Shown piece after piece: positions 41,394 to 53,271 of a stretch of 64,000 nucleotides of DNA; within the stretch, counting starts at the first letter, position 1, and every line of letters starts with the position of its first letter. Source of the DNA: Pochonia chlamydosporia 170 (taxonomy: Eukaryota; Ascomycota; Sordariomycetes; Hypocreales; Clavicipitaceae); assembly GCF_001653235.2 (NCBI RefSeq), contig NC_035792.1, forward strand, positions 2,852,001-2,916,000, given 5' to 3'. Under the pieces are notes generated by a model. The model ran no database searches and was not told the origin of the DNA. It saw nothing but the letters and a program-made list of their open reading frames with translations. Both the position numbers and the translations under genes were made by a program.

Positions 41394-44158
41394 CTATGGT
41401 ACTCGAATAATAACTTTCCATGCCAATGCGCCAGCTTCCCGAATTGCACAAGCCAAACAACTCCTCTTCCTCCTGCTAATAATGGCGTTCCATCCTCTCT
41501 GCGAACAAATCGCCCTCACCATCATCTCCATATCGGAGCCAAACTGTCGCTTCTGCGACTCCAAATGCATTCTTGCAGCTGCAGAGAAACTACCTTTTCG
41601 ATCAAGGATCGGTGATGATGACGGCGTCATGATTTGCTCAAAGGCGGGCGATTGTGGCTGTTCTGCAAACCCGGTAATGCAATCAATGACCAGCACTCGG
41701 TTCGACCCTACTTTGCCAAAGGTAGAGTCGAGGAGAAACTCCGACAGTGTTGTGCGTGGCTTTTTGATCAGTTCGGAAATGTGTATCACGGTGAACTCGT
41801 AGAATTTATGCAGCGGATGCCCTACAACCAGTCAGATGAATATTCCGCCATCTGCGGCGGACAGTGAAGGGCAACGTACCTGTTCTGAAAGAGGCTCGAG
41901 GATTGTTGCCAAACCCATTTCCAAACCCGTCTATCTGCGATGCTGTCGGGCTGGAGACAGGTGATTTCACAACCCTCACTCTCTGCGATGGAGCACATGG
42001 ATGGGCTGTGACAAAGTTGACATCGTACGTCAGCGGATACTGATACTCCTCTCCCTTTGCTCCGCCAATAGATACAAAGAATTTCAATCCTGCCGGGTAC
42101 GAGATCAACTCTGGGCACTTGGTGCAATGCTCAACAGTTGGCGTCGGTACCATCTCCGAAAGCGGTGTAGCCGGTACTGGCTCCGGTGACGATGTGAGGT
42201 CCAAGGATAAAAGCTCGACATACACGGGTGGAGGGGGAACGGGGTACTTGTTCTCGTGCGGAATAATGAAGTCTGAGGCTTGTACGAAGTTTTCCTTGCC
42301 ATCGCCCAGAATGGACGACTCCCGTTCAACTTTCTTCTTGCCCCAGAGCCTTGCTTTCTTGCCAAGCTGAGAAACGTCCTCTGTGGTAGGTATTGTGTCA
42401 GAGAGAGACAGAAGATACGGTCACATGAAGAGTCCACTTACCAGCAACATCATCCACCTCAATAGTCAGCCATCCATCCTCTACACCTTCCGGAAGGACA
42501 TCCGTTGAAACCCAGCCCATGCACTCCGCCGCTCCCTTGCCTGCCGCAAGAACACGTCCAACAATGCATCCTGTGCTCCAGAAGCTCTTGCCCGAGTAGA
42601 CAAAGCCGCCGGATAAATTGGCAAATGGGCCGAGCTTCGCCATGGCCTCGGTATCGTTCTCCAAGAGCGTGGCCATGAGATAGTGGCATAAGGAATCGCC
42701 AGGAATAATCAGGCCAAACACGTATGATTTGGTCAGCCAACCAGACTCGTGAAGCGCGGCAGCCAGTCTTCGCCGTTGAGCCTGTGCGCGACCCTTGTGT
42801 TTACCGTGGTTGCATGTAATATCCCAGGCGCCAAAATTCGATGAATTTCTGGAAATTATGGATAGCGAGCTGATTCTCCGTCCAGGAGTTTCTTCCACTG
42901 CGTTCTGCGCGTTTTCGGATATTTTAGTCTCGTACCTGTCTATCCCCGGCCACATCAAATTCTTTGCAAAATGCGTCAAGCCCTCGACCTGACGTTCACC
43001 GTTACGTCCTTTTATGGTGTAGTGATAAGGGAGGGTAGGGCTCTTTTTGTGATACCTGTTCGTGACCTTGCTAGCCAGCGCACCTAGCCAGCTACTGCCA
43101 CGCCTTGGAGCCGGCGGTCTTTGGAGTAACGGATCATCCTCTTTCACAATGTCGATATTGTCCAACCAACTTCTAGCTAAGAGTAGAGACCACTTCACCG
43201 TTTGGGAGGCTGCTCGTTCGAAATGTACCACATCAATGGGTCGAATTCCTGTCACTCCGTATTCTATGCCTTCTGTGACGGCGTCCAGTCTGATGAGGAG
43301 CTCGGTCGCAAGCAAAATCTGCATGAGTAGCCAGTACTTCTCCTCTGCGCGCTCTTTAGCATCATCGGTATCATGAATAGCCGTGTCGTCATCCAGCTCG
43401 TCACCATCGTTTTCTCCCCAGAGCACTTGGCCCAGGCGGATTCTCCATTCTACCCGGGAGAAATCTATCCAGACATTGGCAACGCCCAAGCATTTGAGCA
43501 AAGCCCGAATCTGGTTGTTGAGACCATAATGATCCACCTGGTCGGTAACGGTGCTTGTCGGTCTCATAAAATTGTGAAAAAGATCCTTATACGTTTCCAC
43601 AGAAGTTCTCGACTTGAGATCGTTGTGTCGATAGATCTCGCTATTCCGCTTGAGCCGATCCAATAGTTCCGGTTCAGGGATGCGGCGCAACATTCCGGTA
43701 TGCGATAGCATGTGAGCTCTGGCCTCGACGATGACTTTCGCTTTGGTACCTAGACTTTCGAAGCCAAACTGTTCCTCCTCAAGCGAGTCACCTGCCGGAA
43801 GTTCGAGAGCCGCCTGATATCCCATGGTTCCTTTCTCCAGGCCTTGCATGCTCATCATGTTTGGTCGTTCTCGACACTTGACATGAAAATGGGCCTTGCT
43901 CTTCTCTCGCATTTGTCTTTTGGCTGCGGCGTCATGTTCAGTGTCCCTTGTCAAATGCGGCCAGGCCGTCATGCCACCCCACGCTTTGTCCTCGATTTGA
44001 ACATGATCAGTCAAATCCCTAATCTCCAGCTCCTCATCGAACAAGAATGCGATACTAGGGTGCGGAGCGCCATAAAAATGGCTTTCATTCCGTGCAAAGA
44101 ACTGCGGCGCCCCGGAGAAGAGCTTCTCGATGTCTTCCTCACTCAAGGTTGTCGACAT
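41394..44158 (-). CDS. Conserved filamentous-ascomycete protein of unknown function
   Basis: Three exons (44158-42442, 42380-41880, 41821-41394) give 881 residues; the ATG at 44158 is the first true ATG of the frame. I recognise the start (LSEEDIEKLFSGAPQFFARN) and end (IISRRKRSCLACAIREAGAL) as conserved in uncharacterised fungal proteins, but know no assigned function. No signal peptide or clear membrane helix. The first 500 residues are rich in Trp, Leu and charged residues and look globular and helical. A segment of SWLGALASKVTNRYHKK type, then a Ser/Asn-rich insertion (about 440-460), follows. The middle third (about 600-720) is Pro/Ser-rich. The C-terminus has a CLAC pair. It is divergent from nothing close; CTGGTCTGG motifs lie 730 bp upstream. 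Confidence 0.8.
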
Positions 44159-45798
44159 TGTGCTGTTGAACGTCACCGCAAGCTCTTCCCTTGCGAGCCA
44201 TGAAAGTGCCTAGAACGAGGCGGTAGCATTCGGGTTCGCGATTGGGACAGAAAACAAAGCCGCAGAGGCCTGACTGAGTCTGAACTGAGCAGTGAACAGC
44301 GAATCGGACGGAGCAGGTGGCCGACGCAGGCAAGCTTCTTGTGAAGTGTGACTGGTTTGTACGAGGCTTAGTGCGGCCCAACAGATAGTCGATCACCGGC
44401 GACAGCCCGTTGGTGGATGGTGTCGGTGGTTTGGGTAACAAGGAATTCCAAACGATTGAACTCTGATTGTATCGTCCGTGGCTCGCACAGGCACACAGTG
44501 AGGATCGGAAATAAATGGTCAACAATTGCAGAAAACCTGCCAGGTTCCAGATCTCAGTGTCCCAGTGGCTCGTCTCTGCCTGTGGTTGCCCCAGTGGCCT
44601 GATTGACTGGCTAACTGGGTGAGGGACTGAGTGAGTGACTTGACTGGTCGTAAATCCGACCAGACTAGACTTGGCGGCCAGTGTGGTACTGAATGGGATT
44701 CTGGAACAGAAGGACAAGCCCGTCACGAGGTGAATGGTTTTGACCAACACTTGCCCCGACGGCCATCAATGATGCTGATCTCTGCGTAGCCGAGTAGAGC
44801 GTTGAGCAATTGAAAGGATTAGTCTCATGCCAAGGTTCTGAATGCGGATGGTTTATATGGAAGGACCTGTGCTTGCTGGTCCCCTATTGTCTGGTCTGGC
44901 TGGACAAGCTTGCTTTTCCCCGCAATCCGAGTCCGGACCGCGAGCCGTCAAGTCAAACTGGTGTTGACCTTTTGGCTCCAGTCTGGTCCCGTTTGCTCCT
45001 TCCTTGTCCCCGCCCCCAAATTGAATCTGGATTCTGCACCCAGCCATGTTGGCGTCGATCGCTTCAGCCAGTGAACTCCTGCCCGCTCAAGAATGCATGT
45101 CATGCAGCTGATGGACCGCCAATGTAGGCACTTGTCAACTAATTATGTCCACCAATAATCAATCATGTTGGCTTACATAGAACCACGAGGACTCATCTTT
45201 GCCATACACAAGCTCGACGGTATTCACCGAACCGTGTTGTTTCGCCAATGCCATGAAAGGCTCACCTGGGGACCAGCACCAAATTACCAGCAGGAACCAC
45301 TTGTGCGCCACTGATTGTCTATGACATACGGAGTACTACTCCGTGCAGATGTGCGCGGCCGAGCTAAGCAAAGCCCACATGTACCAAGCATAGGAAGCCA
45401 AAACACATCTAAGACGGTTAGATACCTAGATATCTATATATCTCATGGTTTCCCGTACTGCAATTGCATACTACAATGGAAACACAGGCAACGTATCCCA
45501 TCATACCCTGCCTAGTCTGTCCAACAACAAGACACAAAGCAATTCACCATCAGAACACTCGTGCATCAGACAGCACTTGGGCAGCTTATCATGCCCATAA
45601 GATCCGCTGTTAACTACATGCAAGACATCTAGTTATGGGGTATCATTTATCCAGTACGCCATGCCAATCCATTGCAGCAAAGCAACCAATCCACCAACTC
45701 ATCAAACCATGTTCTGTTCCCATGCAATAGTCATCCAAAGGCTCCTTCATCTCTCAATGACAAAATTCATATACAAAAGTCCCTCAACGCTGTTACCC
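44159..45798. other. Gene-free region upstream of the 881-residue protein gene
   Basis: About 1.6 kb with no supportable gene. It has a TCTGGTCTGGCTGG motif at 44889-44903 and an inverted TACGGAGTACTACTCCGTG at 45327-45345. Repeated TATCTATATATC stretches lie near 45430-45443. Confidence 0.55.
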
Positions 45799-46327
45799 TC
45801 AAGCTGATGGTGTGTCGTGGATGACGGTTAGAACATATTTGACGTCGGGAACTATAACAATCTCTTGTTTCTTGGTTCGTAGTCTAAGAAGTCGCAGTTC
45901 GTCCTGTCACGTAATTAGTCCGCAAATTCTGTCCACTTGCAGAAACATGGCATGATTACCTCCGTGTCCACCTCTTCCACCAAATGTCCAGACGTATTGA
46001 CAAAGTTCCAAATCATTGCTGCAAAGTCCTCTACTCCTTGCGACTCGCTTGCCTCAGCAACAGGAGCCTCATTAGAGAATGATGCGGCCGTGGCAGCGTC
46101 TCGAGCCTTCGCTGTCCGTAGCGCAGATAGTTCGCCGCTGGTCTTGAGGATCGCACCGCTCGTTCTATCGAGGACGATGCTTGCCCGAACGCCGGGTTTC
46201 TTGGATAGGCGCCCAAGTCTCTCTTCCAGAGCATCGTGGCCGTTGGGCTAAAATGAGAATTAGCTGTGGTTCTAGATCGAACGGAGCTGAATTTCGCAAA
46301 AGGCAGTACCGTTGGGGAATCTGTCAT
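45799..46327 (-). CDS. Roadblock/LC7-domain protein (dynein light chain type)
   Basis: Three exons (46327-46310, 46247-45960, 45903-45799) give 136 residues; the first exon encodes only six residues (MTDSPT). The core shows the roadblock/LC7 pattern: DALEERLGRLSKKPGVRASIVLDRTSGAIL, then DFAAMIWNFVNTSGHL and LRLRTKKQEIVIVPDVKYVLTVIHD. Such proteins dimerise and serve as dynein light chains or as parts of Ragulator-like GTPase regulators; in filamentous fungi a dynein role in nuclear and vesicle transport is most likely. A hydrophilic Ala/Ser/Glu insertion of about 30 residues (TAKARDAATAASFSNEAPVA region) separates the strands, so it is longer than animal LC7 (96 residues). It is divergent from IPI1 across 311 bp. 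Confidence 0.8.
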
Positions 46328-46638
46328 TATGGAAGCGCCTGAAGTACGTCCTTGTGATAAACTCGATATGGCGCGTCCACAGCTTGGGAAGCTTCATGAT
46401 CGTTTGGCATCCCACAGCTCAGGCCGAAGTGGGGAACTCCTGGCTGTGACAACTGGCGACGGGTTCTGCCAATTTTCACCGCCAAATTTTCTAGCCCCAC
46501 TTTGGAATTGGGTTTGTCGCTGCTACGGATGCTGAATGCTACTTGACTGTGTCAATGCATGGCCAATTCAGCAATTGTTCCGTTGCGAGTATACTATACG
46601 TCGCCAGATTATATATCAGCGCTTAAACAACCGGCAAA
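46328..46638. promoter_or_regulatory. Compact divergent promoter of roadblock gene and IPI1
   Basis: This 311-bp interval separates two divergent starts. No individual site is claimed. A TATACTATACG stretch near 46590-46600 is about 45 bp upstream of the IPI1 start. Confidence 0.45.
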
Positions 46639-47780
46639 ATGGGTTCAAGTACCAAGAAGAAGAAGGAGAAGCAAAAGGACTTCCAGGTATGCCTACTCTC
46701 AACCTTCCTTTGGCTCAACGCCCAGCTGATGAAATTGAAAATGTAGAAACCGAAATACAAGGTTGGAAAGACCAAGCCAAAAGCTTCGAACTTTACAGAC
46801 ACAAGCTTCAAGTCTAAAGGTTTGCTATTACATCGGTCGATCAAATGATTGTTTGCTGACAACCAAAATTAGCAATTGTGATGGGGCAGCAGTCCCTTTC
46901 GACAGAGGCACCAGATTATGTTCAGCAGTTCAAACACAATGTGTCCTTAGCATCCTCGTCAAGATCCGATAAGCAACGTAAGGAAGCCTTAGCATACCTG
47001 ACGACTCAGCTATCTTCGGACCAACCAGTGAACCCCGTCGGGACTATTGGTCTACTCAACAAAGTTCTACCCTTGGTCTCTGATAGCTCCACACCAGTAC
47101 GAGCCCAGCTTCTTAAACTGCTCCGTACTCTTCCGGAAGCTGAGGTCAAACATGGCGCAGAGCATGCATCAATGTACATCAGGGCGGGAATGACGCATCT
47201 ATCAGCCGATATCAGTAACGACTCACTTGCCGTGATGGAATGGTTGGTAGAGGTGGCTGGCTCCGAACTGGTGAACTGTCCCGGTGGATGGGTTAAAACT
47301 TTGGGTACATTCTGCGCAATGATGGGCTGGGCCGTATCATCTTCTAGCGGGGGCTGGACTTCTGCGGCGCGGTCATCAATGAAAGCCAAGGACGCTCAAA
47401 CCCTCGCGAAGCAAATCAACGCGTTGGGTAGGTTTCTGCAAACCGGATTTGATGATGAATCATCAGAAAAAGAGAATACTTGCCAATACTGGGACATCCT
47501 GTACAGAATACCTCGCGCCCCGAATGCCTTTGAATATCTTAATCTCTCCGGCGCCAGACGAGACGAAGAGGGCGAGATGTACTCAAATCGAGAGGCACGG
47601 CAGGACGTGTTCTACAGACGATTCCTCGACGCTATGAACAAAGGTCTTGACAAGGCGAAGAAGGAAGGAGGAGCCACTGGCCGTGCTGCTTCCTCGATGG
47701 AGAAGATTATGAAGGATGGTATGGCAGGTTTTGAACCTTCCACCGCTATGGATACTAAAGATCTTCTTGACTTGTGGTGA
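46639..47780 (+). CDS. IPI1: Ipi1, Rix1-complex pre-rRNA processing protein
   Basis: Three exons (46639-46686, 46747-46819, 46873-47780) give 342 residues. The basic N-terminus (MGSSTKKKKEKQKDFQ, KPKYKVGKTKPKASNFTDTS) and the helical region with RSDKQRKEALAYLTTQL and LLNKVLPLVSDSSTPVRAQLLKLL are characteristic of Ipi1/TEX10. The family takes part in the Rix1-Ipi1-Ipi3 complex, which recruits Rea1 to nucleolar pre-60S particles and is needed for ITS2 processing. Residues of about 50-300 form HEAT/ARM-like helices. Both introns fall within the first 41 codons, separating the basic N-terminal tail from the helical domain. It shares a short promoter with the roadblock gene. Length fits fungal orthologues (about 330-360). 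Confidence 0.9.
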
Positions 47781-48973
47781 GGAAGACGGAGGACTCAACT
47801 ACCGACTGAACATTGGGTCGACGATTGCAACGTTGGAGACAAAACACGGTCACGGCTCGGGCACGTGGCAGCCACGGTTGTAATTCGAGCCATGCACAGG
47901 AACCGGAATAGCCTTTATATTCCTCGACACGTGTCAGAGGTGTGAGGCAGGCATTCTCGAGTCACAGAAACGCCGGCTCACGGCGTCGCGTGATTTGCAC
48001 GCGAGGAGGTAGAAGTTATGCGGGTTTACTGATACATCCTGAGAAACAGGAAAGGGATCATATACCTTTGTGGAGCTTGCTGTAGACCTTGGGATTGTAT
48101 TCCAAGCACTCCATATAGGTATGCCATCTAGAGCAGCGACTCTACAATAGTGCGGCGATACAAGGCACTGCGCCATCGACTGGGAAGACATGCTTCAAGT
48201 CCAGTGATTTCACATACAGTGGGGGCCGTAAGTATTTAAAGGAAAGGTATCACATATCGCAGTATATACTACAATATATTAAGGCGTGTTAGTGTATACT
48301 TGGATCTGGACAAATACTTTTTACCACGGACTATAATTACATAGGCTCACCTCTTGCATCAGGTCTTTGTGAGAACACCAGGCACTGTGCAACTGATCAT
48401 GACACTTACATCGGCAACATCCTCCATTATCTACGTAACTCTACCCAGCAGCAGAGAAGCCCCAAGCTCAGAATTCGGAATGAAAACTCAGATGCAGTGC
48501 CCGAAACTGCGCAGCTGTGAAATAAATTCGAAGCTGTCCTCCAGTTACAAGTAGCACCGCCTCCCTGCCTCGCTTGCAGTTTGACAGCTGCCAGATTTCC
48601 CAACAGCTGTCAATGTTTACATATAAACAGACCTCTTTTGACAATCCCTCTTTCCTTAAATTTTTTCCTTTCATGCTTCCTTCCTTCCTCTAGCTCACAA
48701 GTAGCTCTCGATTCCCTCAATTGTCCTCTTCACTTGCCCGGTTTCTGCAATAGCATCCTTCGAATCGTTGTCAAGGTAAGAATCGCTCTTCAGAGTCTAC
48801 TATCGTGTCATTCTAGTTGGAACGCCAATTCGGTCAGAGCAGTTCTCAGAATTCTCGCTTCCGTTTTCTCATAGTGGACTGCCCAAGCTCCTTTGAGTGT
48901 TTGCGTATCCGCTGAAGATTTTTACCTGACTTTCTCTTCCGAAGGACTGGCATAGCAAAGCAGACTCCACGCG
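47781..48973. other. Intergenic region with MITE-like copy; helicase promoter and 5' UTR
   Basis: About 1.2 kb. A MITE-like element lies at 48217-48333. Downstream, a pyrimidine-rich stretch (48650-48700) and a possible 5'-UTR intron donor (AAGGTAAGAA near 48773-48782) lead to the helicase start. No gene is seen. Confidence 0.55.
48217..48333. mobile_element. MITE-like element, copy C
   Basis: A 117-bp element flanked by TA at 48215-48216 and 48334-48335. The left end CAGTGGGGGCCGTAAGTATT and right-end complement TAGTCCGTGGTAAAAAGTAT form a degenerate inverted repeat. The interior TATATTAAGGCGTGTTAG aligns with the copies at 30387-30603 and 6864-6996. Non-coding. Confidence 0.6.
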
Positions 48974-50998
48974 ATGCAGGCTGCAACGGCTACCTCGAAC
49001 GGCTGGGTTGAGCCCCAGAAGGTCGATTACACGGCCTTCAATGCCGAGACCCAATCGAATGGACAGTTCGACGGTGAAGCTCCCATTTACCAGTGGAATG
49101 ATGACTTCGGGGACGTCGGGCCCAAGTACGAGATCTTGGAGCTGGAGCTCTTTGGCGATCCACAGAGTCGCCACGACCGTGCTGGCTTGGACTTCTCAAA
49201 GTAAGTGTTCACACTCAAGAAGCATGTTTAAATCTGTCTGACAACCACAGAATTGAGCAGATCAGCGTTGAACAAGAAGGACCTGTGCGAATCCAGCCGC
49301 TTCGTACCTTCAAAGATGCCGGCCTTCACCCCGTTATGGCTGAGAACATCAAGTTGATGGGATATGACGCACCCACGCCCATCCAGAAGTACACCATTCC
49401 ATCCATGCTTCAGGGCCATGATGTTATTGGAATTGCTCAGACAGGTATGCCAGTGCGTTCTTGGGCATCTCACGCCAAGCATAGCTAATGGTTTCGATAT
49501 CACAGGGTCGGGCAAAACAGCTGCGTATCTGATTCCTATTTTGAGCAGGCTAATGGGAAAAGCTAAAAAGTTGGCTGCTCCTCGTCCTAATCCAACCACT
49601 TTTCGCGAAGGCGTCGATGCAGTGACGGCTGAGCCCTTGGTTTTGGTGGTCGCGCCAACCCGAGAGTTAGCTGTGCAAATCTTCAACGAAGCTCGGAAGT
49701 TCTGTTATCGTTCTATGCTTCGCCCATGCGTCGTGTATGGTGGCTTGCCTATGAAGGAGCAGATCAATCTCCTCAGCAAAGGCTGTGATGTTCTTGTCGG
49801 TACACCTGGCCGCCTGGTTGATTTCATATCTCGACCTCATATCCTTACACTTCGTCGCCTGAAGTATATGATCATTGATGAAGCTGACGAAATGTTGGCA
49901 TCTGACTGGAACGACGAACTTAACCAGATCCTTACCGGCGGAGGCAAGTGCCCAACCATCCCCCTTATATAAACGACAATAGCAGACTAACGAGATGGGT
50001 AGAGCAAGACGAGGGCAATGTCAAGTATGGACTCTTCTCCGCCACCTTTCCCAAGGCTGCTCGAGATCTGGCCAAAGAAAACTTGTCTGCAGCCCATGTG
50101 CGTTTCCGTGTTGGCCGCGCCGGCAGTACCACGGAGAACATCAAGCAAGTCATTCTTGCTACTGAACGCGATGAGAAGCGTGATACCCTTCTCCACCTCC
50201 TCAGTCAGATGACTGGCGTGAGAACCATCATTTTCGCCAACAGTCGCCGAGAGGTCGATAACCTAGATGACTTCTTGTACAATATGGGGCTTCCCGTCAC
50301 GTCCATGCATTCTGAGCGAACCCAAAAGGAGCGTGAAGCCGCATTGCGTTCTTTTCGATCCGGCAACGCTCCCATTCTCATTGCTACTGGTGTCACTGCT
50401 CGTGGCATCGATGTGCGAAACGTAATGCACGTTATTAACTACGACCTTCCATCCGTTGAGCATGGCGGAATCGAAGAGTACACTCATCGAATTGGTAAGT
50501 CGGCTCATTCCTGGACGAGTCTACTACTAACCACATGTTGTAGGTCGAACTGGGCGTATCGGCCATCGCGGCATTGCCACTTCGCTGTTTGATCCTATCA
50601 ATGACGACGCCTTGGGCAGTGTCCTCACTCGGACGCTTCTTGAAACAAAACAGGAAGTTCCAGAGTTCTTGCAGATGCATGTGCCAGAAGGCGATGCGGC
50701 GAAGAACCTTCGCTTTGAGACGGAGTCGGATTACGATCCCAACGAAGCAGAAGATCATGCACAGACTAATGGCACCTCGGGCAACGACCCCTGGGGCGGA
50801 GCGCAGGAAAACAATGATAACGGTAATTCTGGATGGGGGCAGTCTGGTTCCAGCGCTCCAAATGGATCTGGACAACCTGCCGCAACTCCTGCCGCTGCTA
50901 CCAAAAATGGCTGGGGGGCCGAACCTGCTGCAGCAGCTTCTGCCCCTGCCAACGGCGGCTGGGGTGTTGATGCCCAAGTTGCCCCTGTTGGATGGTAA
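48974..50998 (+). CDS. DEAD-box RNA helicase, Ded1/Vasa-like
   Basis: Five exons (48974-49200, 49251-49444, 49506-49943, 50003-50494, 50544-50998) give 601 residues. All core motifs are seen: Q motif (APTPIQKYTIP), I (AQTGSGKT), Ia (PTRELAVQ), Ib (TPGRL), II (DEAD), III (SAT), IV (IIFANS), V (ATGVTARGIDV) and VI (HRIGRTGR). The C-terminal 110 residues are low-complexity with repeated G-W pairs (DPWGG, SGWGQ, NGWGA, GGWGV), a feature of RNP-granule proteins. The DEAD core is nearest to the Ded1/DDX3/Vasa branch by eye, yet it lacks the usual Ded1 N-terminus and may be a separate fungal paralogue. The likely role is remodelling of mRNPs or translation initiation. The third intron (49944-50002) has a GC donor (GAG/GCAAGT) with a GACTAAC branch site. 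Confidence 0.92.
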
Positions 50999-51373
50999 AG
51001 CACGAAAGTGAGATGATTTTGCCCGTCTCAGTTATGATACGAGACATCTTTGCTACAAAAATGAGACTTGAGACCAAGAGATTCAGTTCACGACACAAGA
51101 TAAGTGCAAACGTAGTTAAACAGATAGTTCGTAGCTAGTCACAAAATGAAAGCTACTTGATTGTTTAAAAGACTCGTCAGTACGCTCATGCCAATAGAGA
51201 CCGTTTGATGGAAGACATTTCTGGCTCGGCGTCTCCCAGTTCAAGGGGCTTGGGAATGTTACAACTGCCCATGTTGGAAACAGAGTTTACAACATTCGTA
51301 GTCATTAGTGTAGTATTAAGAGATAAATCAATGCCAGGTCCTTTTGTACACTCGTCGCCATTTTAATTACACA
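50999..51373. other. Convergent 3' intergenic region
   Basis: A 375-bp AT-rich interval between the converging helicase and aldehyde dehydrogenase genes, presumably both 3' UTRs. No gene is seen. Confidence 0.6.
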
Positions 51374-53271
51374 TTACATATTTCCCAGTATCTTACCCAA
51401 GCCCTTGACTTTTCTTGGTCCCTCTCCATAGCCAACCTCGACAACACCTTGGGTAAATTTCCAGCCCTTTGCTTGACTGGGGACAGGATACTGTACAGGT
51501 GGAGGAATCCCCGTCCGAATACCCATCCATCCAAAACGGTCCTCACAGACACTCTTGATGTTACATAGACCTCTGAGACCTTCTTCACCTGCAAACCGGC
51601 CGTACCCTGAGCCAGCAACACCTCCAAAGGGGAGTTGCACAGCATAGTAAGCGGCGAAATCATTGACCGCAACCATACCGGCTTTGAGGCCACGAACTAT
51701 AGGTCCCATGGCGGGATCACGCTCAGAGCCGTGGACAGAGGCGCCGAGACCGAAATTGGGTGCGTTCGCAATGGCGAGCATGTCCTCTGCGGAAGAGGAC
51801 TTTGCTCGCAACATGGTCAAGACGGGGGCGAAGCATTCGTTCTGGGCGATACGCATTTCGGGAGTCACGTCCACGAGGAGAGTGGGCTGGAAGTAATGTC
51901 CCATTGGGTAATCAGGGTGGTTGTATCGCTTGCCGCCGGCGAGGAGGCGAGCACCCTGCGAGACAGCTTCGGCAATAAGTTCCTCTAGTCGATCGAAGGA
52001 GGCGTCGGAAATCATGGCGCCGACATCTGCGTCTGGACCTAGGCGGAGGGTTTTTACGCGGGGCTCGAATATTTGAACGAGCTTGTCGTAGGCGCCTGAT
52101 GCTATGACTCGCTCGATGCCAATGCAATTCTGGCCGGCAGCCTGGAACGTCCCTCTCAAAACAACCTCTGCTATGCGGGCGAGGTCCTTGGCCGCAGAGT
52201 CGAGCACGATGAAGGGATCCTTGCCGCCGAGTTCTGCCACAACTGGCGTGAGGCTCTTCGCCGCGCTCGCGGCGACATGGTGCGCTACAGACTGGGAGCC
52301 GATGAAGGTGATGTGGCTGATTCCGGGGTGAGATGTCAAGTGTCCTGCTGTTTGGGGCCAGCAGGCAACCGTCTGGATGAGATTCGGATCATGGCCATGA
52401 GCTATGAGTGCGCCGCGGGCAATGCTGGCAAAATGCCCGCTCGACCAGGCCGTCTGCTCGGAAACCTTGACGACAATAGCATTACCAGTGAACAAGGCGC
52501 TGATAATGGGGCCTATCATATTGTGGAACGGGTAGTTCCAAGAGACGAGGGCCGCAATCACGCCCAATGGCTCGTAGTGGACAGTATTCCGCTTATACGA
52601 CATCAACAAGTTGGTAGGACGTCTCGACGGCCGCAGCGCCTTCTCACCATGCAGCAGCGTCCACTGGATCTTTTCAACCGTGACCAGAATCTCACCGAGT
52701 TGCGCATCGACCATTGTCTTGCCGCTGTCCAGACCTGCGATTCTGCAAATCCCCTCCGCATTATCCATCACGTATTGCAGGAGGGAGCGGAGAACGGCTC
52801 TACGCTCGCGAAAGGAGGTTCTGCTCCATTCCTTTTGGGCCGTTGCAGCGGCAGCGATGGCGCGGTCGATTCCATCGGGGGTAGAGGGGTTGACGAGGCC
52901 GAGGAATTGGCCTGTGGCAGGGGCGTAGCACTGGATGGCGGAGGATCCGGGGATTTTGACGCTGGTCTGGTCGACGGGTGTGTTGGTTTCGGGGTACTTT
53001 GGTGGAGGGACTGTGTATCGACGAGGTCGGGGGGTTGAATTGGCGTAGGCGTGTGCCGAGAGGCGGGTAAGGAAGATGGAAAAGAGGACGGCGATGATGG
53101 CACATCCTATTTGGAGGGTTGTTGTCCTGTATTTTGCATGCGAGGTTAGCAATTGACGCTGGAGATGGCGAGATGCACATGTTGTACTGACGTGATGTCG
53201 AGCTTGTCAGTCGCATAGTCGCTGAATTTGTGCCATGTCGACAACAGCCGCTCCAAGGAGACGGACTCCAT
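51374..53271 (-). CDS. MSC7: Msc7-type membrane-anchored aldehyde dehydrogenase
   Basis: Two exons (53271-53192 and 53126-51374) give 610 residues. The intron at 53127-53191 sits just before an N-terminal membrane segment (about 31-48, LQIGCAIIAVLFSIFLTRL). The ALDH fold follows: NPSTPDGIDRAIAAA, LVSWNYPFHNMIGP (cofactor region), VVAELGGKDP (general-base Glu) and FQAAGQNCIGIERV (catalytic Cys near 361). Then come the family's PFGGVAGSGYGRFAGEEGLRGL block and a distinctive C-terminus (RTGIPPPVQYPV). Yeast Msc7 is an ER protein named for a meiotic sister-chromatid phenotype; its substrate is unknown. Oxidation of a lipid-derived or aromatic aldehyde at the ER surface is plausible. Two CCAGACCAG-type motifs lie 240-480 bp upstream. 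Confidence 0.9.

Noticed and set aside
49944..50002. Apparent frame break in the helicase between motifs II and III
   Set aside because: A GC-AG intron restores the frame and the conserved sequence, so no mutation needs to be invoked.
52277..53038. Plus-strand frame of 253 codons inside the aldehyde dehydrogenase gene
   Set aside because: It lies antisense to a conserved ALDH coding region and reads as low-complexity composition only.
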